Source of the DNA: an uncultured Methanomicrobiales archaeon
GTDB taxonomy: Archaea > Halobacteriota > Methanomicrobia > Methanomicrobiales > Methanospirillaceae
Direction of reading: 5' to 3'
NCBI GenBank assembly: GCA_949320185.1
Contig: CASGHK010000030.1
Span: forward strand, 1 to 45,539
Length of the DNA stretch: 45,539 bases
In this document: piece by piece, positions 33,914 through 41,800 of the stretch
How the letters are laid out: each line of letters starts with the position of its first letter
How positions within the stretch are numbered: position 1 is the first letter of the stretch
Notes under the pieces: generated by a model
The model's database searches: none
The model's input: the letters and a program-made list of their open reading frames with translations, nothing else
Told to the model about the DNA's origin: nothing
Program-made: the position numbers and the translations under genes

Positions 33914-35386
33914 ATGGAACCGGAGATCGTCGACGCTCTGCCGCACCCCGTCGTCGCGATCGACCGCGACGCCAGGGTCCTCTGGGCCAACCGGGCCTTC
34001 CGGGTCGCCTTTCTCCTCGGTGACCAGCCGCTCGAAGGTGTGCGCCTCTTCACCGTCCGTGATTGGTTCTTCGACGCCCCCGAGCTCCATCAGGCCATCG
34101 CCGCCGTGGGAGAAGGCCTGCCTGAGGCCTCCTGCATCCTCTCGCGGAGCGGGGGCACGGTCCACGAGGTGACGGTGCGGGGACTGGGGCCGGACGGCGG
34201 GGGGGCGGTGCTGCTCACGTTCACGGACATCTCGGGGCATGCCGGCGCCGAGGCCGACCGGGGGCGGTGCCACGCGCAGCTCGCGATCGTGAACGAGGTG
34301 ATCCGGGCGTCGACCTCCCGTCTGACCACGGACGAGATCCTGGCGGCCGTGCTCGAACGGACGGTCGCCCTCCTGGGTTTCGACGCCGGCGCGGTCTACC
34401 TGGTCGGCGAGGAGCCTACGGTCGCACACCTCCGCGCCGCGCACGGTCTCTGCGAACTGGTCTATGCGGGCTCACTGACCCTCCGGCTGGAGGCGCCACC
34501 ACTCGATGCGCTCCTCGAAGGGCGGGCCTGTTACACCGAGACCTACCTGGACGTCGAGCACGACGAGGGCGAACTGGGTGTCTTCTCGGCGGCGACGGTG
34601 CCGGTGCTGGCGGACGGTCGGACGATCGGCCTCCTGGCGATCGCGTCGACAAGCTTCTACCGGTTCTCGCCCCTCGAACGGGAGGTGCTGGAGGCGATCG
34701 GGGCGGAGATCGGGGCGGCGGTCCGTCGGGGTGAACTGGAGGAGGCACTCGTGCAGGAGCACCGCGCGGCCGAGCTCTACCTGGACGTGATCACCCACGA
34801 CCTCGGTAACCTCCAGACGGCGGCACTCGCCTGCGCGGAGGAACTGGCGTCAGGGAGGAGGGAGCCGCTGGCAGCATCACTCTGTGAGACACTGCGGCGA
34901 GGCCTCTCGATCGTACGGCGGATCGGGACCCTGCGCCGCCTCGGCGGCCCGGTCCGGCTCCTCGAGCCGACCCGGCTCGGCTCTGCCGTGGACTCCGCCC
35001 GGGTGGAGGCCGGGGAGACCGTGGTCCAGGTCGATGGGGACGGACTCGTCCTCGCGGACGAGCTCCTCCCGGAGGTCTTCGCCAACCTCCTCGGCAATAG
35101 CCGCAAGTTCGGGGCCACCCGGGTACAGGTCCGGGTCAGGGAGCTGCCTGAGTGGACCGAGGTACGGGTCGAGGACGACGGTCCCGGTATCCCGGACCCG
35201 GAGAAGGAGCACGTCTTCTCCCGGTACCAGGCCGGCTCGCTCCCGGGCTCCGGATCGGGGCTCGGGCTCACTCTCGTCTCCCTCCTGATGGAGCGGTACC
35301 GGGGGAGCGTGGCGGTGGAGGACCGGGTCCCCGGGAACCAGGAGGAGGGCGTCGCCTTCGTCCTCAGGTTCCGTCGCCCGGGCTGA
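33914..35386 (+). CDS. PAS-GAF sensor histidine kinase
   Basis: 490 residues from the ATG at 33914. PAS (about 5-115; ALPHPVVAIDRDARVLWANRAF), GAF (about 120-275; VLERTVALLGFDAGAVYLV, VPVLADGRTIGLLAIAS), DHp with H-box LDVITHDLGNLQTAAL near 300, and HATPase_c with N-box FANLLGNSRKFG, G1 VEDDGPGIPDPEKEHVF and G2 GSGLGLTLVSLLMERY. All kinase boxes are intact; no membrane segment. In contrast to the other kinases of the window its H-box is THDLGN rather than RHDxxNQ. It starts 88 bp from the divergent phosphatase and its 3' end overlaps that of the second STAS gene by 23 bp, so it belongs to the signalling island. Confidence 0.9.
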   Translation: MEPEIVDALPHPVVAIDRDARVLWANRAFRVAFLLGDQPLEGVRLFTVRDWFFDAPELHQAIAAVGEGLPEASCILSRSGGTVHEVTVRGLGPDGGGAVLLTFTDISGHAGAEADRGRCHAQLAIVNEVIRASTSRLTTDEILAAVLERTVALLGFDAGAVYLVGEEPTVAHLRAAHGLCELVYAGSLTLRLEAPPLDALLEGRACYTETYLDVEHDEGELGVFSAATVPVLADGRTIGLLAIASTSFYRFSPLEREVLEAIGAEIGAAVRRGELEEALVQEHRAAELYLDVITHDLGNLQTAALACAEELASGRREPLAASLCETLRRGLSIVRRIGTLRRLGGPVRLLEPTRLGSAVDSARVEAGETVVQVDGDGLVLADELLPEVFANLLGNSRKFGATRVQVRVRELPEWTEVRVEDDGPGIPDPEKEHVFSRYQAGSLPGSGSGLGLTLVSLLMERYRGSVAVEDRVPGNQEEGVAFVLRFRRPG

Positions 35387-35729
35387 GGAGGAGGGCGGAT
35401 GCGCCGGGGACGTCGTCGCCCAGGAGAAAGAGCCGGTCGAACCCGGTCGTTGTGATCACCCGTTTCGGCTCGTCGGCGAGCGCGGCGAGCGCACACCCCC
35501 CGCCAGCCCCCCGGGCCGCCTTGAGGCCGGCGAGGAGCGCCCGGAGGCCGGAGCTGCTGACGTAGACGAGCCGGGCGCAATCAACGACTATCCGCGTCCG
35601 TCCGTCCCGAACCGATCCCAGGAGGGCTGCCTCGAGGCCCGGGGCCCCAAGGGCGTCGGCCCGACCCTCGAGGGTCACGATGCGCAACGGTCCGTCGTCC
35701 CGGAGCGCTATCTCCAACCGCTCGGTCAT
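35364..35729 (-). CDS. Second STAS-domain protein, anti-sigma factor antagonist-like
   Basis: 121 residues from the ATG at 35727-35729. STAS pattern: GPLRIVTLEGRADALGAPGLEAALLG, then RIVVDCARLVYVSSSGLRALLAGL with the phospho-acceptor Ser kept and the preceding Asp again changed to Ser, as in the 31901 gene. The two STAS proteins are paralogues but only moderately similar. It overlaps the 3' end of the PAS-GAF kinase on the opposite strand by 23 bp. It may be an alternative partner for the RsbW-like kinase, giving two inputs to one switch. Confidence 0.85.
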   Translation of the reverse strand: MTERLEIALRDDGPLRIVTLEGRADALGAPGLEAALLGSVRDGRTRIVVDCARLVYVSSSGLRALLAGLKAARGAGGGCALAALADEPKRVITTTGFDRLFLLGDDVPGASALLLSPGDGT

Positions 35730-35755
35730 ACCGGTGATCTACGTCTCGCGAGGCA

Positions 35756-37471
35756 ATGAGCGTGTCCCACCGGGGATCGACGGTTTCATCCCCCTGGCCG
35801 CACAACCGCGAAAGGATGGCCCCTGCAGCATGGCGTCCTGTGCCCGGCCTCTCTTCGACCCGGTACTGCGCTTTTCTCCGGAGACCCGACATCTGCTGCT
35901 CGAACGCCTTTCTCTCCGACGGTCCCGGGGCGGTGCTCGCCGTCGACCCGGGGGCGGATGCGGCCCAGGCGGCCCTTCTTGCCCGGTTCGCCAGCGATAC
36001 CCTCGCCGAGGCGCCGCGACCGTTCGTCATCATCCTCTCTCACTGCCATATCGACCATGTCCTCCAGGCGATCGCCACGTCCGGGCACCTTGCCCGGCTC
36101 GATCCCGTGCTCGCGGCCCATGCTGGGTGCGCTGCCGTGATCGCGGACGGCGACCCGGTCCTCTCCTCGGCCCACCTCTTCGGCGAGCCCCTACCGACGT
36201 GCCCTGTCCCGGTCCGCCTCTTTTCAGGGTCACTCACGGACGATGCCCCCGGGTGCCTCCGCCGGGAGCCCTGTAGCGTGGCCGGGCTTCATGGAGAACG
36301 GTTGACCGTCCGGGGCTCTCCGGTCGCGGAGGTCTTCTCGGCCCCGGGCCATACCCCCGACTCCATCGTGGTCCGGGTCGGAGGTATCCTCCTCGTCGGG
36401 GACCTCCTCTTTGCCCTGGACGTCGGTGTGGCCGGCCTTCCCGGATTCGACCTCGGGGCGCTGGCCACTACCGCCGCCTCCGTCCGTCGGCTCGTGGAGG
36501 AAGGTGGGATCGTCGAGGTCATCCCCGGTCACGGCCGACCGTTACCGGCCCGGGAGGCCATCGCCATGCTCGCCCGGCTCGAGCGAACTGCCCGGCTCCG
36601 GCCGGAGATCCGCCCCCTCACCCCGGAGCGGATCGCGGCGACCCGCGTCGTCGCACTGGAACTCCTGGACGAGGCGGACCGCGTCTTCGCCGAGGTCGGT
36701 GGGAGGCTGCTCGTGCTCGCCCACCACCTGGAAGTTCTGGGCGAGACGGAGGCGGCGGCCGGGATCGAGGAGGCGCTCGCCATCGACGACGTCGACCCCT
36801 GCCTCGCCTCGTTCAACCGGTTCGTCTGCGAGTTCGAGGCCGGCGAACGGATCGAGTTCCAGGTGCTGCTGAAGGCCGTCCAGGCGACGCGGCGGATTGA
36901 GACGGTTCTCTGCCGGGGGTGCTCCAGTTGGGCTAAAGACTTCGAACCGCTCGCCCGGTTTCGCCGCCTTGCCGACGACTTCATGTCTGTCGTGACCCGC
37001 GGCGGACCCGCGACAACCCTCGTCCCGGTCGACCTCGACGGGGTGGTCGGTCCGGTCGTGGACACCGCTCGCATGCCTGCAGTGTCGGACGACGACGTCC
37101 TCGCGGCGGTCGACGACGAGCAGGCGTTCCTGGACGTCCTGGTGCGGCGCCTCGCGGCACCGCCCCTCTTTCCCGGCGACGGGCTCGCGTTCGTCCCGTC
37201 GCCGACTCCGGTACGGGTCGTCACCGACCCGGCCCGCCTGGGTGACGTCCTCCGGGCCGTCCTCGAGGACCTGGCCGGTGCGGGGCACGAACGGGTCCTG
37301 GTCGAGGCTGGTCCGATCGGGACGGTGACGATGAAGGGCGATCCGGGCGGGCCGTCTCCGTTCGGCCTGCGCCGGCGCGAGGCGTACCGGCGTCGGTTCG
37401 AGGCCTGCGGGGCAGCGTTCTGCCTCCGGGACGGCGAACCGTTTGCCTGCCGGATCACCTTCGCGCAGTAA
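35756..37471 (+). CDS. Metallo-beta-lactamase-fold protein fused to a C-terminal kinase-like domain
   Basis: 571 residues from the ATG at 35756; a GTG at 35762 (GAGG 8 nt upstream) or ATG at 35816 are alternatives. N-terminal MBL fold: STRYCAFLRRPDICCSNAF, SHCHIDHV (HxHxDH), APGHTPDS, VGDLLFALD and IPGHG, so the di-metal site looks complete. The C-terminal ~290 residues include a helical part with LLVLAHHLEVLG and a Cys-rich VLCRGCSSW, then VVTDPARLGDVLRAVLEDLAGAGHERVLVEAG, which resembles the start of HATPase_c in the window's other kinases, but the N-box and glycine loops are missing. That resemblance is a tentative reading. MBL function (hydrolase or flavodiiron-like) is not defined; no flavodoxin domain is present. 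Confidence 0.75.
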   Translation: MSVSHRGSTVSSPWPHNRERMAPAAWRPVPGLSSTRYCAFLRRPDICCSNAFLSDGPGAVLAVDPGADAAQAALLARFASDTLAEAPRPFVIILSHCHIDHVLQAIATSGHLARLDPVLAAHAGCAAVIADGDPVLSSAHLFGEPLPTCPVPVRLFSGSLTDDAPGCLRREPCSVAGLHGERLTVRGSPVAEVFSAPGHTPDSIVVRVGGILLVGDLLFALDVGVAGLPGFDLGALATTAASVRRLVEEGGIVEVIPGHGRPLPAREAIAMLARLERTARLRPEIRPLTPERIAATRVVALELLDEADRVFAEVGGRLLVLAHHLEVLGETEAAAGIEEALAIDDVDPCLASFNRFVCEFEAGERIEFQVLLKAVQATRRIETVLCRGCSSWAKDFEPLARFRRLADDFMSVVTRGGPATTLVPVDLDGVVGPVVDTARMPAVSDDDVLAAVDDEQAFLDVLVRRLAAPPLFPGDGLAFVPSPTPVRVVTDPARLGDVLRAVLEDLAGAGHERVLVEAGPIGTVTMKGDPGGPSPFGLRRREAYRRRFEACGAAFCLRDGEPFACRITFAQ

Positions 37472-37509
37472 CGGCGGCCTTTTTCTCTCCGCCCCCCCGA
37501 GATCTGGGT

Positions 37510-38745
37510 ATGCAGACACGTGAGGCGTCGGCCCTCGACCTCTTCACGGACTCGGTCCGGCTCATGGGCGACGCGACGCTCTGCGCCGCGATCGAGTTCG
37601 ACTGTCGACTCGACCCGGACACCCTCGGCGCGGCGGCGTCGGCCTGCATCCTTTCCCACCCCATACTCCACAGCCGCCTCGTCCGGGGGTGCGGCCCGGC
37701 CCGCTGGGAGGTGGTGGACCTCGCCCGCGAGGTCTCGGTTCGGCCCGAGACCTGCCCCGAGGACTATCGCCGATACGTCGCCGGCCCCGTCGACCCGCAC
37801 GGTTCCCTCCAGGTCCGCGTCCGCCTGCTGCGCCGGCCCTCGGGGGACGTGGTTGTCGTCAACCTCGCCCATTCTGCCGCAGACGGTTTCGGGCTCCACG
37901 TCCTCCTCGGAGACGTGCTGAAAGAGTATCTCACGCCGGGGAGCCTCGCGCCAGTCGGGGGGGGCCTTCCGGAACGCGACACGCTCTGGACGCGCCGGTT
38001 CGCGGCGGAGGGGGCACCGCTGCCTCCGGAGATGCAGGTGATCAACCCGATGTGGCCGGACCCCTTCGGGAGAGCGGAGGGGCCGACGTCGTTCCACCGG
38101 GAGCGGGTGGAGCCGGCCGTGCTGGCATCGATCCGGGACCATGCCCGGGATCTCGGAGGGACCCTCAACGACGTGATCCTCGCTGCCTACTACCTCGCGA
38201 TGACCGACCTCACGGGTCACCGTGACCCTATCGCGGTCTTCTTCCCGGTCAACCTGCGCCAGCACCTCTCCGACGGGTCGCGGGTGATGACAAACCAGGC
38301 GACCAACGTCTGCATCCCCCTCGAGCGGCCCCCGGGGGAGGGGGCGCACGAAATCCTCTGCCGGGTGATCGATGGTACGCGGCGGCTGAAGGCAGGCCGG
38401 ATCGGGGTCGCCGAGCAGGTGGTGATGGACGCCCTCTGCGACCCAGAGGGGTGCCGGGTGCACGAGATGGCCGAACAGATGATGGCCCTGCAGGAGCAGG
38501 GGCTCGCCGACATCTTCATCTCGAACCCCGGCCCGTTCACGCTCCCGGAGGTGGAGGGGCTCGTCGATGCTTACGTCTGTTACCCGGGGGGGACGATGCC
38601 GACGACATGCTTCATCACCAGCGCGTTCCGGGGGTGGATGACGGTCACGATCGGCTACCAGGAGGACGACCGGGCCCGCGAGGGCACACGCAGGGCTCTG
38701 GGTCTCTTCTGCCACCACCTCCGCTCGTTCGCGGACCGAAAGTAG
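37510..38745 (+). CDS. Condensation-domain / CoA-dependent acyltransferase superfamily protein
   Basis: 411 residues. The motif NLAHSAADGFGLHVLL carries the second His, Asp and Gly of the HHxxxDG catalytic motif of NRPS condensation, wax ester synthase and alcohol acetyltransferase families. TLNDVILAAYYLAM, FFPVNLRQHL and ISNPGPFTLPEVE match later conserved blocks of free-standing condensation-like proteins (COG4908 type). No carrier-protein or adenylation domain is fused or nearby, so it is a stand-alone enzyme that probably moves an acyl group to an alcohol or amine; substrate unknown. The 38-bp gap from the MBL gene would allow cotranscription. Confidence 0.82.
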   Translation: MQTREASALDLFTDSVRLMGDATLCAAIEFDCRLDPDTLGAAASACILSHPILHSRLVRGCGPARWEVVDLAREVSVRPETCPEDYRRYVAGPVDPHGSLQVRVRLLRRPSGDVVVVNLAHSAADGFGLHVLLGDVLKEYLTPGSLAPVGGGLPERDTLWTRRFAAEGAPLPPEMQVINPMWPDPFGRAEGPTSFHRERVEPAVLASIRDHARDLGGTLNDVILAAYYLAMTDLTGHRDPIAVFFPVNLRQHLSDGSRVMTNQATNVCIPLERPPGEGAHEILCRVIDGTRRLKAGRIGVAEQVVMDALCDPEGCRVHEMAEQMMALQEQGLADIFISNPGPFTLPEVEGLVDAYVCYPGGTMPTTCFITSAFRGWMTVTIGYQEDDRAREGTRRALGLFCHHLRSFADRK

Positions 38746-38833
38746 GCCGTCACCGCCTCCCCCCAGGGCCGGTAGATCTCCCGCAACGGGCGACTACCGC
38801 GCAGCCTGTTCCGATACAAACCGATATGCGAAC

Positions 38834-38843
38834 GGAGGGTGAT
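38834..38843 (+). promoter_or_regulatory. Strong Shine-Dalgarno site that points to a GTG start at 38853
   Basis: GGAGGGTGAT at 38834-38843 is almost fully complementary to the archaeal 16S 3' end. It lies 9 nt before GTG 38853 but is inside the frame if ATG 38826 were used, and the ATG has no such site. The GTG is therefore the preferred start of the kinase. Confidence 0.55.
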
Positions 38844-38852
38844 CTCTTATAC

Positions 38853-41800
38853 GTGCCAGGGACAATTCGTGTCCTCTACGTCGATGACGAGCCCGACCTT
38901 CTCCGTCTTACTCGTCTCTCCCTGGAGAGGACAGGAGAGTTCACGGTCGACACGGCGGATTCGGCGGAAGAGGCGCTCTCCGCCTTCTCCATCCCGGCAT
39001 TCGATGTCATCGTCTCCGACTACCAGATGCCCGGCATGGACGGGATCGCGTTTCTCAGGGAAGTCCGGGCGTGCCACGGGGAGATCCCGTTCATCCTCTT
39101 CACGGGCCGGGGCCGCGAGGAGGTCGTGATCGAGGCGATCAACAGCGGCGCGGACTTCTACATCCAGAAGGGCGGCACCCCGGCGGCCCAGTTCGCCGAG
39201 CTCGCCCATAAGATCCGGCAGCTCGTGAAGCGTCGTTCTGCGGAGCTCGCCCTGCGCGAGAGCGAGGAGAAGTACCGCTCGCTCGTCGAGCTCACCCCGC
39301 TCGGGGTGCTCGTGCACTCGGGTGACGGGAGGATCGTCTACGCCAACCAGGAGTGCCTCCACCTCACCGGGCAGAAAAGCGTCGACGACCTCCTGGGCGG
39401 CAACGTCCTCGACTACGTCTTCCGGTATATCCACCCCGATGAACGGGAACTGGTAATCGCTCTCTTCCGACAGCAGTCGGATGGGGGGGGGACGACCTCC
39501 TTCACGGAGTGGCGGTTACTCTCTCCCACCGGCGAGGTCTCCACGATCGAGATCGCCGCGAAGACGATCTCGTACGGCGGTGAGCCATCGGTCCTCGTCC
39601 TCTTCCGGGACGTCACCGAGTGGAAACGGGCGCAGGCCGAACTGCAGGCGGCGTACCAGCAGCTCGCCGCCCAGGAGGAGCAGCTCCGGGCGAACCTCGA
39701 GGAGGTGATTGGGGCCGAGCGGGCGCGGGTCGAGACCGAGCAGAACTTCAAGTCCCTCGTCGACAACGCCCCCTACGCGGTCTACATCCAGGTGAACGAC
39801 CGGATCGTCTACATCAATGGCGCGGCGGTCCGCCTCCTGGGGGGAACCTCCGCCGACCAGCTGCTCGAAACGAACCCGTGGGACCGGATCCACCCGGAGT
39901 TCCACGAGAGGGTCCGGGGCCGGGTGAGGAGCCTGACTGTCGACCGGGAGCCAGTCGGGGCACTCGACGAGGTCTTTCTCAGGCTCGACGGGACCCCCGT
40001 CGACGTCGCCGTCTCAGCGGTGCCCCACCGGTACCGCGGCGAGGACGGTGTCCTCGTAATGCTGCACGATATCACCGACCGAAAGCGGCGGGAGTTGGAG
40101 CTCCAGCAGACGATCGAGGAGATCGCCGACGCCCGCCGGGACCTCCTCGAGAGTCGGCAGCAGCTCGCCGAGATCGCGGCCACCGTCCCGGGTCTCATCT
40201 TCCAGTTCTATGCCCGGCCCGACGGTAGCATGGGGGTGTACTACGTCAGCAGCCGGTCCCGGGACCTCTTCGGGCTTGATGACGATCCGGAGACGTTCTT
40301 CGAGCAGTACATGGCGCACCTGGATCCACGGGACCGCAACCGGGTTCTTGCGTCGATCGCTGCCGCCGTCGCATCGGCGTCCGAGTTCGAGACCGAGTAC
40401 CGGTATATCACTCCGTCCGGCGCGTCCATCTGGGTCCAGGCGGTCTCCCGACCGGTCGTTCGGGAGAACGAGGTCCTCTATAATGGGGTGATGCTGGACA
40501 TCACCACCAGAAAGGCCGCGGAGGCGGCCCTCGAGCAGCGCCTCGTCGCGCTGACGAGGCCTATGGCGGAGTCGGGGGTGGAGTTGACCGATCTCCTTGA
40601 CCCCGTCGAGGTCCAGCGCCTCCAGGACGAGTTCTCCCAGGCGACCGGGGTCTCCCTTCTCCTCGTGCGCCCCGACGGATCACCGATCACCCGGCCAAGC
40701 AACCCCTGCCGGCTCTGCAGAGACCTGGTTCGATCGACGATCGAGGGGCGAGCGGCGTGCCGTGAGCCGTTCTCCCCCGCGGGGGCTGAGGGTCCCGAGG
40801 GAGCCGTCATCACCTCCTGCCCGGCAACCGGGCTGATGAAGGCCGGGGTGAAGATCGTCGTCGGCGAACGGCACATCGCCACCTGGCTGATCGGGCAGGT
40901 ACGCGACGGCTCCCGGGAGGAGGATGAGGAGGAGGTCAGGGCCCGGGCGCAGGCCATCGGCGTCGACGAGGGGTCGTTCGCCGCTGCGTACCGGGAGGTC
41001 CCGGTGATCCCGCGCGAGCGGTTCGCGGCGATCGTCCGCTCCCTCGAGACGATCGCCCACCAGCTCTCGACGGTCGCGTACCAGAACGTGCAGCAGGCCC
41101 GGTTCATCGCCGAGCGGGACCGGGCGGTCGAGGCCCTGCACGAGCGGGAGGCACGCCACGCCGTCCTCCTGGAACTGGGCGATGCCCTCGGGGCACAGAC
41201 CGGTTCGGCCGGTCTCCAGGCGGCAGCGTGCAGCGTCCTCGCCCGGCGCCTCGGCGTCGACCGGGTGCAGTACACGGAGGTCGACATGGAGGGCAGGACC
41301 GTTGTCTTCCACCTGGACCATGTCCCGGAGTGGGTCTCTCTCCTCTCCGGCCGGTACTCGCTCGATGTGCTCGGAGGGGTCCCCAATGTGCTCGCTGCCG
41401 GCCGGACGCTCGTCGTGGACGACCTGGAGCGCTCGCCCGCACTGTCAGAGGCCGCGTGCCGCGCGTGCCGCCCGATCGCCACCCGCTCCTTCGTCATCGT
41501 CCCGCTCCTGCGCGAGGGGAGGCTTGTCAACACTTTGAACGTGGTCTCTACTGTCCCCAGAGCCTGGACGCCGGGGGAGGTCGCGCTGATCGAGGAGGTC
41601 GCCGCGCGTACCTGGGACGCGGTGGAGCGGGCTCGCGCCGAGGAAGCCCTGCGTGAGCGGGAGGAGGAGTACCGCCGCATCCTTGAGAACCTGCAGGACG
41701 CCTATATCCGCTCCGACGAGGACGGGATCATGCGGATGGTGAGCCCGTCGGCGGCCCGGCTCTTCGGCTACGACTCTGCCGACGAGATGGTCGGGCTCCC

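Noticed and set aside
36529..38718. A 729-residue minus-strand frame across the MBL and condensation-domain genes.
   Set aside because: Shadow of two well-supported plus-strand genes; no start signal and no family.
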